A stretch of DNA of 64,000 nucleotides from Sphingopyxis granuli NBRC 100800 (lineage in GTDB: Bacteria > Pseudomonadota > Alphaproteobacteria > Sphingomonadales > Sphingomonadaceae): contig NZ_BCUA01000009.1 of NCBI RefSeq assembly GCF_001591045.1, positions 1 through 64,000 of the forward strand, read 5' to 3'. The translations under genes were made by a program, and so were the position numbers. Below are positions 43,538-52,866 of this stretch, in pieces (the first letter of the stretch is position 1; each line of letters starts with the position of its first letter). The notes under the pieces are model-generated. The model saw nothing but the letters and a program-made list of their open reading frames with translations, ran no database searches and was not told the origin of the DNA.

Positions 43538-43652
43538 CAAGGTTTTTCCCTTTCAGAACTGACAAATGGTGTCAGCCATCCGGATTTTCGTGGGAGCCGC
43601 GCCCTGACCGCGTAATCGAACCCGATCGAGGCAATGGCATCGGGAGGGAAGC

Positions 43653-44636
43653 GTGCGCGGTCGGATTTTGGGCTTTCAGGAAGAAGCGGGCGTCATTCAG
43701 GGTGACGATGATGCGCGCTATTCGTTTACGCGGACCGATTGGCGCGACGCCGGCGACCCGCAACGGGGCACACTCGTCGATTTCGTGGTCGAGGATGGCG
43801 GCGCGCGCGAAATCTATATCGCGCTCGGGTCGAAAGCACCCGGCGCGGGGGCGCTGAAGCCGGCGCCCAACCTCAGCGACGCATCCGCGATCAGCGAGGA
43901 GATCGTGGACAAGTTTCGCGCCGCATCGACCCGCGACGACGCGATCGGCGACCTGCTCGGCCGGCTGAAGCTCGCGCCGCAGATGCTGCTCGCGGCGCTC
44001 ATCCTGTTCGCGGCCTTTTCCATGACCTTCATGTCGACGGGGTTCAATTATGAAAACGGGCGCATCCACAAGGATCTGAGATATCTGGCGGCAGGTGGGG
44101 ACCATAGCCTGCTGGACGTGCCGTCGGCCGCCGGCGACAATCAGGCCGGGGTCGAAACGACCCGGGCCAGCATCGCGAAGGAACTCGATCAGCAGGGCGT
44201 AACGGTCGCCGGCGAGTTCGGCGATTCACCGGAGGTCGCCCAACTGCAGCGCGCGGTGGGGAAGGTCAACGCCGCGATGGACAAGTTCGACAATATCATG
44301 ACCTTGTCCAAGCTCGTCTGGCTGGTTCCGCTCCTCGCTCTCCTGACGATCGCCGCCGGCTGGATGCGCAATGCCATGGTGAAACCGCTCGGAACGGCGT
44401 TGGGCGTTGTCAGCTGCGCGTCCACCTTCATCCCCTATCTGTGGGAAAAGCAGACCATCGCGTTGCTTGAAGCGGCGATGACGATGACGATGGTGCGGGA
44501 CGACGTCAATCTCTCCGCCCTGAAGCGCGCGATCGAAAAGTCGATCGCCTTGCAGGGCGGCGGATGGCTGATCCTCCTGCTCGGTGCCGGCTGCATCTAT
44601 CTCGGCGTGGCGAAGCGCCGCGCTGCGGCCGACTGA
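43653..44636 (+). CDS. Membrane protein with N-terminal cold-shock-like domain
   Basis: 327 residues. The first 60 (MRGRILGFQEEAGVIQGDDD, then RYSFTRTDWRD and LVDFVVEDGGAREIYIAL) follow the pattern of a cold-shock-like OB fold found at the front of several small bacterial membrane proteins. A first transmembrane helix lies at about 110-130. A periplasmic or cytoplasmic helical segment (about 135-210) has heptad-like spacing, and three more hydrophobic segments follow (222-240, 247-265, 300-320). The GTG start at 43653 follows a GGGAGGG box. It is the first gene of the CHAT-associated block, 12 bases ahead of the next. Function unknown. Confidence 0.65.
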   Translation: MRGRILGFQEEAGVIQGDDDARYSFTRTDWRDAGDPQRGTLVDFVVEDGGAREIYIALGSKAPGAGALKPAPNLSDASAISEEIVDKFRAASTRDDAIGDLLGRLKLAPQMLLAALILFAAFSMTFMSTGFNYENGRIHKDLRYLAAGGDHSLLDVPSAAGDNQAGVETTRASIAKELDQQGVTVAGEFGDSPEVAQLQRAVGKVNAAMDKFDNIMTLSKLVWLVPLLALLTIAAGWMRNAMVKPLGTALGVVSCASTFIPYLWEKQTIALLEAAMTMTMVRDDVNLSALKRAIEKSIALQGGGWLILLLGAGCIYLGVAKRRAAAD

Positions 44637-44648
44637 GGGAGGCGGCGC

Positions 44649-45257
44649 GTGATCGATCGCAAGAATATCGCGGTCCTTGCCGCCTGCCTGCTGGCTCTCG
44701 GCGGGGGCTATTGGTGGCTGGAGGGCGGGTCGATCCAGATCCCCGGGCTTGGGGACGATCGGAAAGCCGCCGTCGCCTCCGCGGGAACCGACGCCGCGCC
44801 GGCGGCGCCCGCCAGCGCCGGCGAGGCGGATGCGCTTTACCAGAAGGCCATCCTCGCCTGCCTCCTCGCGGCCTCCTATGGCGCGGAGCGCGGCGCCCGC
44901 ATCGATCAGGTCGAGACGCTGACCGGGAGTATCGGGTCCGACCCGTCGGCGCTGTCGAGCGAGGAGCGTCGCGATTTCGATGCGCTGATCGCACAGCTTC
45001 CCGAACATCGGCGCGAGCGCGACGCGAGCTACGCCCTCTATTTCAGCGGGATCGAAGCGCTCGCCGCGGCAAAGGCCGAACAGACGGCGGCGGCCTTCGA
45101 CGCGATCAGCGCCGAACTGGACCGGGCGGGGCTGCAGCGTCTGACGCGCTACGTCCCGGCCATTCGCCAGCATATCGACAATCAGCGTAGCCAGCCGCGC
45201 GACGCGGCCCGCGATCAGCGGTGGATCGAGGAGTTGAAAGATGCCGTCCGGAACTGA
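44649..45257 (+). CDS. Membrane-anchored helical protein of unknown function
   Basis: A 202-residue protein with an N-terminal anchor (NIAVLAACLLALGGGYWWLE, residues 6-25), an Ala/Pro-rich linker (about 40-58), and a soluble helical domain (60-200). That domain has a cysteine in KAILACLLAASYG and amphipathic helices such as AEQTAAAFDAISAELDRAG. The anchor motif LGGGYWWLEGGS closely resembles that of the gene at 54389 (LLGGGWYWLEGGS). GTG start with a GAGGGAGG box; its end overlaps the next gene by 17 bases, so the three genes from 43653 to 46344 form one operon. Confidence 0.65.
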   Translation: MIDRKNIAVLAACLLALGGGYWWLEGGSIQIPGLGDDRKAAVASAGTDAAPAAPASAGEADALYQKAILACLLAASYGAERGARIDQVETLTGSIGSDPSALSSEERRDFDALIAQLPEHRRERDASYALYFSGIEALAAAKAEQTAAAFDAISAELDRAGLQRLTRYVPAIRQHIDNQRSQPRDAARDQRWIEELKDAVRN

Positions 45258-46344
45258 ACGCCATATCCTTTCCCGTTCTCGCCGCCGGGCGGTTTGGCGG
45301 CATATGATAAGCGCCGTGACATTTGGCGCGCTGGTCGCGGCGGCGCCGACACCGGCCTTCGCCAAATCGACGCGCTTTACCGACAATTGCCTCGAAGCGC
45401 GTCAGCCGTTCAGTCGCATCAAAAATTTTCAGGGGAACCGGATCGCCGGCGGAGCGCTGATCGGCGCCGGGCTTGGCGCGCTGGTCGGCGTGCTGGGCAA
45501 TTCGGGCAAGCAGAACAAGTCGAGCGTTCTGCCCACCGTGCTGGCCGGTGCGGCGGCCGGCGGGGCGGCGGGCTATCTGAGCTCGATTTCGCAGGATCAG
45601 CGCAACAAGGATGAGTTGCGCGCGGCGATCGACGCGGACTTCGACCCGGTGATGAATCAATATTCCGCGCTTCCGGGGCAGTTGGAGGCATTGGGCCAAT
45701 GCCGCAGGACCCAGATCGAGACGGTGGAAAGAGAGGCCGGTGCCGCGACGCTGTCGAGAAAGGAAGCCGAAAAGCGGCTGGCCAGTATCGAGAAGTGGAT
45801 CGCCGAGGATGATCGGGTGATCGCCAAGGCTTCGGGCATTCAGGGACAGACGGTCACGACCTTTGCGCAGGCCAATGCGGTCGCCGATGGTGCCGATCCG
45901 ACGCTGGCCCAACAGGATGGCTGGGCCAGCCGCTATTATGGCATCGACGACGATGCTCCGGTGGAAACGGCCGAGGCTGCGGCCGTAACACGCTATATCC
46001 GCGCCTCCAGCGGCGCTCGCCTTCGCGATGCTCCTTCGACCGGCGGAAGGATCATCGAAACGGTCGCGAACGGGGCGGCGGTCGATGCGCTCGGCGACGG
46101 GGGCGACGGATGGATGTTCGTGCGCACCGCATCGGGCATGAACGGATATATCCACGGCGGATTGCTCGGCGCCAGCGCGATGCCGGTCGCGGTTGCGGCG
46201 AAGCCCGCGGCGGCGTCGCCCGGGCGTGCGCGCGTCGATCGGGCGGTAAAGGCCCAGCGCAGCTTCGCGGCGACGCAGGAGCGGGAGAAGAAAGCGACGA
46301 CGGTGCGGCTGGCGGCGGCGCGGTCGCTGCTCGCGGGGGCCTGA
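45241..46344 (+). CDS. Exported protein with glycine zipper and SH3 domain
   Basis: A 367-residue secreted protein: signal peptide (about 1-41, ending TPAFA), a glycine-zipper pair of hydrophobic stretches (GGALIGAGLGALVGVLG and LAGAAAGGAAGYLSS, about 70-115), a charged helical segment (120-200) and a bacterial SH3 domain (YIRASSGARLRDAP ... GWMFVRTASGMNGYIHGGLL, about 250-305). SH3 domains of this kind bind cell-wall peptides, and the zipper suggests membrane association, so it probably sits in the periplasm between membrane and wall. The ATG at 45241 has a GAGGAG box within the preceding gene. A 250-base gap without a gene follows. Confidence 0.72.
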   Translation: MPSGTERHILSRSRRRAVWRHMISAVTFGALVAAAPTPAFAKSTRFTDNCLEARQPFSRIKNFQGNRIAGGALIGAGLGALVGVLGNSGKQNKSSVLPTVLAGAAAGGAAGYLSSISQDQRNKDELRAAIDADFDPVMNQYSALPGQLEALGQCRRTQIETVEREAGAATLSRKEAEKRLASIEKWIAEDDRVIAKASGIQGQTVTTFAQANAVADGADPTLAQQDGWASRYYGIDDDAPVETAEAAAVTRYIRASSGARLRDAPSTGGRIIETVANGAAVDALGDGGDGWMFVRTASGMNGYIHGGLLGASAMPVAVAAKPAAASPGRARVDRAVKAQRSFAATQEREKKATTVRLAAARSLLAGA

Positions 46345-46594
46345 CGTGCGGGCCGGTCCGGATGCGGCGGAGGCGCGATTGACGACCCTTCGTCGCTCCA
46401 GTCTCCCGATCGGCGTAAGCGATCCGGTCGCGGGAGATGGCGCAACCATCCTGTCGAGATGTGCCGGTGCGGCTTTGGAAATTCTTTGAATCGGTGCCGG
46501 GGCTTCGAAGGCGGATTGCAACCGGCGGAATAGTTCGAGGGAGGCTTCCACGGCCGCTGCATCGGCAGATCGGCGGGTGCGCAAGGAGACGGAA

Positions 46595-47194
46595 ATGGCG
46601 ATTGCAAAGGTGAAATCAGCGGACGAGATTACCTATTTTACCAAAAGCGGAACGGTGCTCGACGGCCAAAATTCATCGACGACGCGCGTCTTTGGCGGGG
46701 GCGGTCAGAACAATTCTCCGGTGCATATCTCGTCCAGCACCACACAGCATCTGCACCTGTTCGTGCGCCAGGACGACGGCAAGGAGTTTGACACGACCTT
46801 CGACAATATCGGCGTGGCTGTTCGCGCCGGGCATCGCGTGTCGGTAATATTCGCGATGCCGAAGAACGATGATGGGGGTTACGCCACCGGGCTCGTCGTT
46901 CACGACACCGGCAGAACTTCGATTTGCAGGGCAACCGCCAATTCCCTGGTCAAGCGTTTCAATGAATGGCTGGGTTTGGCGATGGGCATATTCCTGCCGT
47001 TCGTCATCGCAGCCATCTTTGGTGATTGGAGCGATTGGGGGTACTTCTGGCTGTTCGGGGTTTTGGTCGTCAGCGGCTATCTTTTCTCCAGGAAGCTTCA
47101 CAGCAATGCGGTGCGCGACGCCATCGTCGATGGCGTGCAAGTCGAAATGAACAAGGCGATCGAGCAGGAGAAGGCCCGTGCAAAAGCGGCGTGA
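46595..47194 (+). CDS. Membrane protein of unknown function
   Basis: 199 residues. The N-terminal half is a soluble beta-rich region (ITYFTKSGTVLDGQNSS, VFGGGGQNNSPVHISSS and QHLHLFVRQDDGKE are typical stretches). Two transmembrane helices follow (about 128-145 and 148-168), then a charged, helical C-terminus (NKAIEQEKARAKAA). No family recognised. The ATG at 46595 follows AAGGAGA. It overlaps the lipoprotein gene behind it by 17 bases, showing that the pair is co-translated. Confidence 0.65.
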   Translation: MAIAKVKSADEITYFTKSGTVLDGQNSSTTRVFGGGGQNNSPVHISSSTTQHLHLFVRQDDGKEFDTTFDNIGVAVRAGHRVSVIFAMPKNDDGGYATGLVVHDTGRTSICRATANSLVKRFNEWLGLAMGIFLPFVIAAIFGDWSDWGYFWLFGVLVVSGYLFSRKLHSNAVRDAIVDGVQVEMNKAIEQEKARAKAA

Positions 47195-48266
47195 ACCGAC
47201 CAGGGGCGGTATCGCTCGCCTGTCGGTTTTTTCCCTGGTTTCGGTGATCGCGGTTGCCATCGCCAGTTGCGGCTCGGAATCCAGTGCCGATGCGGCGGCA
47301 GGCATGTCGACCCGGCAACAGGCGGCGGAGCAAAGCGCGGGAACCGAAAGCGGCGCAACCGCAGTCGTGGCAAATTCCGTGCTCCCCGCTGCCGCGCTTT
47401 CGGCATGGGAAGGCTATGCCCGCGGCGAGTGCCGCGACATGGGGGTGCGTTTCAGCACCGTGCGCTTTGCTCCGATCCAATCCGTCGATCCCAAGCAGGA
47501 ATCTGCCGCGAACGAGGGCGCTTTCATCGCCGCAGAATTCAACGGCGACGGACGGCCCGATTTTGTTGTCACCACACAGAATTGGGGGTGCGCGGAGGAG
47601 GCGGATCATGGCAAAATGGGGCCGCCTTACGACTTCATCATCTCGACCGCCGCAGGCTATCAGGTCGCCTATGGATTTAACGGCGATATCGGTCCCGAGG
47701 ACGTCAAGCGCCGGGGCAAGCGCGATGTCGTCGAATATCGCCGCGGCTGGAACGGCAATTGCGGCTATATCGAAACCGCGGTGTGGGGCTGGAACGGCAC
47801 TCAAATGGACGTGATCGAGCGCCGCGACGACAAGGGGAAACTCGTCGATAAGGAAGGTTGCGCCGTCGGCGCGCAAGCCGCGGCCGGGCCGGCGAGCTTC
47901 CCGCCGATCCCGAAAGGCTATTACGCCGTCGGTACGACCTGTGCGCGGGCCGCCAGCGCGCAAGCTGCCAGCGATGGGCCAGGCAGCCTGGCTTACTTCG
48001 ATGAAAGCGCGCTGACTTGGTTCGATGGCGGGCCGGAGATACGGAGCTTTGAATCGCTCGGGAACAACCGCTTTCGGGTTCATGCCCGTTCGTACGGCAA
48101 CGGCGATGACACCAAGGGGACAAGCACGAATTTTGTCATTCGCGTCACCGGCGCATCCAGCTTTGTCGCGGAAGCGGGGTCGACTCTCTTCGACGAGCCG
48201 GAAACTTATACGCATTGTCCCACCGGCACGGTACCCAAGGGAGTTCGCGATTGGTTTGAAGGCTAG
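47178..48266 (+). CDS. Lipoprotein with Cys-containing C-terminal module
   Basis: A 362-residue predicted lipoprotein (lipobox AIASC, Cys31). The middle region holds an aspartate-rich loop FNGDGRPDFVV (121-131) that looks like the calcium loop of FG-GAP repeats. The C-terminal 120 residues (FPPIPKGYYAVGTTC ... FESLGNNRFRV ... YTHCPTGTVP) are related to residues 218-334 of the lipoprotein at 55143 (FPPMEKGYYAIQTSC ... FRSLGHGRYER ... HTYCPTTQIP), including both cysteines. Start is a GTG overlapping the previous gene. It precedes the CHAT gene by 248 bases on the same strand. Family not recognised; an envelope sensor or inhibitor is possible. Confidence 0.7.
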   Translation: MQKRREPTRGGIARLSVFSLVSVIAVAIASCGSESSADAAAGMSTRQQAAEQSAGTESGATAVVANSVLPAAALSAWEGYARGECRDMGVRFSTVRFAPIQSVDPKQESAANEGAFIAAEFNGDGRPDFVVTTQNWGCAEEADHGKMGPPYDFIISTAAGYQVAYGFNGDIGPEDVKRRGKRDVVEYRRGWNGNCGYIETAVWGWNGTQMDVIERRDDKGKLVDKEGCAVGAQAAAGPASFPPIPKGYYAVGTTCARAASAQAASDGPGSLAYFDESALTWFDGGPEIRSFESLGNNRFRVHARSYGNGDDTKGTSTNFVIRVTGASSFVAEAGSTLFDEPETYTHCPTGTVPKGVRDWFEG

Positions 48267-48514
48267 CGGCGATCGCCCGGGGATGACGGCGCGCGCCGAT
48301 TCATCGTCCCAGGCAGGCGTTGCGGCTTTTCCCGCAACAGTGTCTACCGTTCGCATGTCCACCCGCGCGGCGTCATCGAGGGCAACTTGAGCCACGAAAA
48401 TCCGGGCGCTACCGTTGCAAAGATCGCAAGCGATTGGTGCGAAAGAATCACTCGATTTTTGCGCAAACCCCCCACATCAAAGGGGCTTGGCGTAAAAGCG
48501 GGGTAGGGGTGGCA

Positions 48515-51500
48515 ATGACGGCATGTGGGGGATCGCCGAAGGGCGGATGCACGGGGTCGGCCTTCGCCGTCTTGCCCGCGCTGCTGGGAATCGCGAGCAT
48601 CGCCTGGGCGACACCGGCGGGCGCCGCGGAGGCGGAAGCGGTGACGGTCGCGCCCAGCGCCGCCTATACCGCCGCCTATGAGGCCGGCGACTTTCGCACC
48701 TCGACGCGACTCGCCAAGGCGGAACTCGATGCGTGCCGGGCGCGTGCCGACCTGCCGCCCCGGTCATGCTACCAGCTTTGGAACGAACTGCTCGACAGCG
48801 GTCTGTACGCGCAGGACGATGTGCTGGTCGAAGCGGAAGGCCTGGCTTTTCTCGCGGCCGCGGAAGCCACGGACGGGCCGGACAGCGAAGCGATCGCGTC
48901 GGCGTCCGGCCTTCTGGCATCGCTGTACCTGCGCCGCGGCCGATATGAAGAGGCGGCGGTGCTTCGCGCCCGGGATATCGCGATCACGCGCAAGCTGTTC
49001 GGGTCCGACCACCCCGACCTGGCCGTCAGCCTGGGAAACGAGGGCGTGCTGCTGGATTATATGGGCCGCTACAAGGAGGCGGAGGATCGCTATCGCCAGG
49101 CCATCGCCATAGCCGAAAAGGGAGGGGAGGAGAGCGCGCCGCTGTTGGCCGCCCAGTTCAACAATCTGGCCCGCAATCTCGACAATCAGGGCCGGCTGGA
49201 GGAATCCGCCGCGCTCTCCGCCCGGGTCATCGAACTCCAGTCGCGCCTCTATCCCGCCACGCATCCCGTGCGCGCGACGACGCTCCTCAATCGCTCTATC
49301 GTGCTGCGTCAGCTCAACCGTTTCGACGAGGCGGAATCGCTGTCGCGCGAATCCTATGCCATCTATCTCGAACGGCTGGGTCCCGACAGCCGCGACACGC
49401 GCAGGGCCGAACTGGGCCTTGCCAAGACGCTTGCGACGCTTGGGCGCCCCCGCGCGGCCGAGCAATTGTTCCTCAACAACATGCGCTATGCCCGCGAACT
49501 GGCGCCGGCGCGCGAGCAACCCTTTACGCTCGTCGCCTACGCCGATTTTCTGGTGAGCGAGGCGCGGCCCGACGAAGCGATCCCGCTGCTGCGCGAGGCG
49601 CTGTCGATCCTCGACGCGAGCAGCGGGGAATCGGGCGCCGATCCCGCGCTCATCGCCAAGACCCGGCTGACGATGGCCGAAACGCTGCAGGCGGCCGACC
49701 GATTGGAAGAGGCCGAGGCCGAAGCGCGGCAAGCGCTCGCCGGGTTCGTCACCGCAAATGCGCTTCTGCGCCTCGACATCCAGGCGGTGCTGGCGTCCGT
49801 TCTGGCCCAGCGCGACAAGAGGGCCGAAGCGATCACCCTCTATCGCACCATCCTGCCCGGATATGAAAAGCTGCTTCCGGCCGCGCATTGTCAGACGCTG
49901 AACCTGCGCGCCGGGCTTGCGAAGCTGCTGGCGCGCGACCCCGCGACGCTGCGCGAAGCGCTGACATTGCTGGAAGAGGCCGCCGCGGAATCGCTGACGC
50001 GCGAGACGATCGACAGCTTCGGTTCGGCGGACGGGCTGGGCCCGGGCAAGGGTCTGTGCAACATCGCCGAGACCGAGATCGACGTCGTGGCGGCGATGCT
50101 CGATGCCGGGCAGATGACCGAAGGCGAGGCCGCGTTGCGCAGCTTCGCCGCGGCACAGCGCGCGCACCGCAGCGCCGCGATCCGCGCGCGCGATCTCGTG
50201 CAGGCGACCATCAGCGCGGGGGACGACAGGCTGGCGGGCCTCGAACGCGAGCGTTTCCTGCTCGCGCGGCAGATCGTGAAGGACGAGCGCCATCTGATCC
50301 GGGCGCTCCGCGACAACCCCGACGGCACGGAGCATCGCTATACCGCCACCAGCGTCGCCGAGGCCCGCCTCCGCTTCGATGCGCTGAGCCACCGGATCCG
50401 CGCCGACTATCCGGACTATGAAGTCGCGCTGCGACCGACCCCGCTGGACGTCGCCGTGCTTCGGCAGGGCATGCAGCGCGATGAAGCGCTGCTCCTGACG
50501 CTGCCGACGGTTCGCGCCAACCACATGTGGCTTGTCACGCCGCACGGTATCTGGTGGCGCAGGGCGGGCTTGTCGATGGAACAGTTCGGCGGTGCGATCG
50601 CCTCGCTCAATGCGTCGCTGCAGCCCACGTCGGGCGAAATCGTGCGCGGTCAAATGGACGCGCGGGCAACGACGCTGCGTGCCTTCGACCGCGCCGCCGC
50701 CGACAGGCTGGGAGAGGATATGTTCGGTCCTTTCGGCGAGCAACTCGCCGAAGTCCGAAGTCTGCGCGTGGTCCAGTCCGGTCCGCTGGCTCATCTGCCG
50801 CTATCGCTGTTGCGCTGGAACGGCGACTGGATCGTCGACCGTTTTCGGATCACGCGCCTGCCATCGGTGGCGAGCATCGCCGCCGGCAGCGGACCGGGAC
50901 TGGCGGCGGGAGGAATCGTGGCCCTCGGTGCCGTGGACTCCGCGGAACCGTCGTTGCCGCCGCTCGCCGGCGCGGAACGCCAACTCGACGATCTGGCGCG
51001 CATATTCGGAGCGACGGCGACGGTGCGCAAGGGCGAAGCGGCCACGAAAGGCTGGCTGGCCACGGCGCCGGAGGTCGCATCGGCCGCCGTCATCATTTTC
51101 GCGACGCACAGCACCCGCCTTCCCGGCCCCGTTGTCGAACCGGCGCTGCAACTGGCCCCCGAAACGGGGGCGGCGGCGAACGACGGGCTATTGTCGCTGA
51201 CCGACATCGGCAGCCTGCGCCTCGATCATCCGCTGGTCGTGCTGACCGCCTGCGATACGGCGACCGCGATGCCGGGGGACGCCGACCCCCTCAGCAGCTT
51301 CGCCCGGGCCTTCTTCCTGGCGCGCGCGCGCAACCTGCTGGTGAGTCACTGGCCGCTCGACGATGCCGCTGCCTATGTCCAGATGCGCGAATTTTTTTCG
51401 CAGGTCGGCGCGGACCCGCGGATCGACCTGGCTGACGCGCTGCGCAAGTCGGCGATCGCATTGCGCGACGATCCCTCCGGCCGCTGGCGCCATCCCCGTT

Positions 51501-51607
51501 ATTGGGCGGCGCTTTCCTATGTTGCCGGCGGTCCCGGAGTTCCCGCGGATTCTGGGGCGAAACGCACCGCAACCGTCAGTCCGCCGTCCTCGCGATCGGC
51601 GAAGTGA
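48515..51607 (+). CDS. Exported TPR-CHAT domain protein (caspase-like peptidase candidate)
   Basis: A 1030-residue protein with a signal peptide (about 1-38, ending AGA), TPR-like helical repeats (about 100-460, e.g. GRYKEAEDRYRQAIAIAEK, QGRLEESAALSARVIEL, NRFDEAESLSRESYAIYLE) and a C-terminal CHAT domain (about 690-1005). The caspase-fold catalytic pair is visible: His865 in IFATHSTRLP and Cys913 in VVLTACDTATA, followed by LVSHWPLDD and HPRYWAALSYV. In other CHAT proteins this dyad cleaves protein targets, often when partners bind the TPRs. Being exported is less common. The frame is open to 48320, but only 48515 gives a signal peptide. The last 91 bases overlap the convergent kinase gene. 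Central to the 43.6-56.1 kb block. Confidence 0.9.
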   Translation: MTACGGSPKGGCTGSAFAVLPALLGIASIAWATPAGAAEAEAVTVAPSAAYTAAYEAGDFRTSTRLAKAELDACRARADLPPRSCYQLWNELLDSGLYAQDDVLVEAEGLAFLAAAEATDGPDSEAIASASGLLASLYLRRGRYEEAAVLRARDIAITRKLFGSDHPDLAVSLGNEGVLLDYMGRYKEAEDRYRQAIAIAEKGGEESAPLLAAQFNNLARNLDNQGRLEESAALSARVIELQSRLYPATHPVRATTLLNRSIVLRQLNRFDEAESLSRESYAIYLERLGPDSRDTRRAELGLAKTLATLGRPRAAEQLFLNNMRYARELAPAREQPFTLVAYADFLVSEARPDEAIPLLREALSILDASSGESGADPALIAKTRLTMAETLQAADRLEEAEAEARQALAGFVTANALLRLDIQAVLASVLAQRDKRAEAITLYRTILPGYEKLLPAAHCQTLNLRAGLAKLLARDPATLREALTLLEEAAAESLTRETIDSFGSADGLGPGKGLCNIAETEIDVVAAMLDAGQMTEGEAALRSFAAAQRAHRSAAIRARDLVQATISAGDDRLAGLERERFLLARQIVKDERHLIRALRDNPDGTEHRYTATSVAEARLRFDALSHRIRADYPDYEVALRPTPLDVAVLRQGMQRDEALLLTLPTVRANHMWLVTPHGIWWRRAGLSMEQFGGAIASLNASLQPTSGEIVRGQMDARATTLRAFDRAAADRLGEDMFGPFGEQLAEVRSLRVVQSGPLAHLPLSLLRWNGDWIVDRFRITRLPSVASIAAGSGPGLAAGGIVALGAVDSAEPSLPPLAGAERQLDDLARIFGATATVRKGEAATKGWLATAPEVASAAVIIFATHSTRLPGPVVEPALQLAPETGAAANDGLLSLTDIGSLRLDHPLVVLTACDTATAMPGDADPLSSFARAFFLARARNLLVSHWPLDDAAAYVQMREFFSQVGADPRIDLADALRKSAIALRDDPSGRWRHPRYWAALSYVAGGPGVPADSGAKRTATVSPPSSRSAK

Positions 51608-52866
51608 ACCAGCGCATCGTGGCGTTCGGCGATACGCAGCACCAGCGCGAGGCCAAGGCCGGTCCCCGCGACATCCTGCGTGGCCTGGCCCCGTGCAAGC
51701 AGCATCCCCGGCGTTTCGGGGAAGTTGGCGAGGCCTTGCCCCTTGTCGGATATTTCCAGCAACGCGCCGTCGGCATCGGCGCGGACGCGCAGGCGAAGCG
51801 AACTTCCCGGCGGTGAATATTTGAGGGCGTTATCGACCAGATTCGCCATGAGCCGTTCGATCAGCGCCCGTTCCCCCATGATGAAAGCGGGGTGCAGGCT
51901 CCGCTCCAGTTCGATCTCCTTGCTCTCGGCGACCTCGCCGAAGAGTTCGGCGATCTCGGAGGCGACCTCGTGCAGCGGGACGCGTTCGACCTTCAGGTCG
52001 CGAATGCGCATCCCGGTAATGAACAGGACGCCGTCGATCATCTGCAGAAGGTCGTCGATCGTCGCGCGCGCCAGCAAAGAGGCGTGGGCCGGGTCGTCCG
52101 ACCGTGCCTGAATCGCCGTCGCCGCCCTTGCCACCGGTCCGCGCAATTCATGCGCGATCTGTTCGGCGATCAGTTCGTGGTGCCGCAGCTTCTCGCGCAG
52201 CAGGTCGAGCAGGGCGTTGACGCGCGCCGACACCCGGCCCAGCGGGTCGCGGCGCCGGTCTTCGATCCGAACGGAACGGCGGCCCTGGCTGAAAGCCGTG
52301 AGGGTCGCTTCGATCGCCGCGATTCGCTTCTCGGCCGTGCGGATCGAAAGGAAGGCGAAGATCAGCCCGCCCGCCAGAATGATGACGGTAAAGCCCCCGA
52401 CGACCTGGATCGTCCGATCGCGCAGCGCGGCGAAACCCTCGATCCGGCGCCCGGTGAAAAGCAGGAAGTGACCGTCGAGCAGCATGACCCGGCCGATCAG
52501 GACCGGCGACTCGCCGGCGGCGACGATCGGCTTTTCGGTGGGAACGCGCGGGATGCTCCGGGGCCAATGCTCCATGTTGCCGGCCAGCGTCGCGCCATTT
52601 TCAGGATCGACCAGTAAATAGGCCAAACCGCCGCCGGCGCCGCGGGCGCCCCGGTCTTCCAGCACTTCGATCGCGGTGACGACCCCGTCGACGTCGGTCA
52701 GCCGCGTCAGCGCCGCGACATCGGCATTCACTTCATTTTCCGCGCTGCGCATCATCTGATCGCGGGTGGTGAGGAGGAAAAGCGCCGCGGCACCCGGCAG
52801 GATCGCGAGCAGCGCCAACAGCAGCAAGGCGCGTCGCCACGACCAGCGGGACAGTTGTTCGATCAC
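51517..52866 (-). CDS. Sensor histidine kinase
   Basis: A 449-residue membrane kinase. TM1 is at 13-32 and TM2 at about 155-174, enclosing a 120-residue periplasmic sensor domain. A HAMP-like linker follows, then the H-box IAHELRGPVAR (His239; the usual T/S after HELR is G here), N-box NLVDNALKYSP, G1 DKGQGL and G2 GTGLGLALV. Start is a GTG overlapping the regulator's stop (TGATC region at 52866-52863), so regulator and kinase are coupled. The 3' end overlaps the CHAT gene by 91 bases in tail-to-tail orientation. Likely signal: an envelope condition, perhaps linked to the surrounding envelope proteins. Confidence 0.92.
   Translation of the reverse strand: MIEQLSRWSWRRALLLLALLAILPGAAALFLLTTRDQMMRSAENEVNADVAALTRLTDVDGVVTAIEVLEDRGARGAGGGLAYLLVDPENGATLAGNMEHWPRSIPRVPTEKPIVAAGESPVLIGRVMLLDGHFLLFTGRRIEGFAALRDRTIQVVGGFTVIILAGGLIFAFLSIRTAEKRIAAIEATLTAFSQGRRSVRIEDRRRDPLGRVSARVNALLDLLREKLRHHELIAEQIAHELRGPVARAATAIQARSDDPAHASLLARATIDDLLQMIDGVLFITGMRIRDLKVERVPLHEVASEIAELFGEVAESKEIELERSLHPAFIMGERALIERLMANLVDNALKYSPPGSSLRLRVRADADGALLEISDKGQGLANFPETPGMLLARGQATQDVAGTGLGLALVLRIAERHDALVHFADREDGGLTVAVRFAPESAGTPGPPAT

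Noticed and set aside
48764-50794. 676-residue open frame on the minus strand inside the CHAT gene
   Set aside because: Considered as an antisense gene of the CHAT system; its product has shadow composition and no signal or domain, and the TPR-CHAT frame is clearly the real one.
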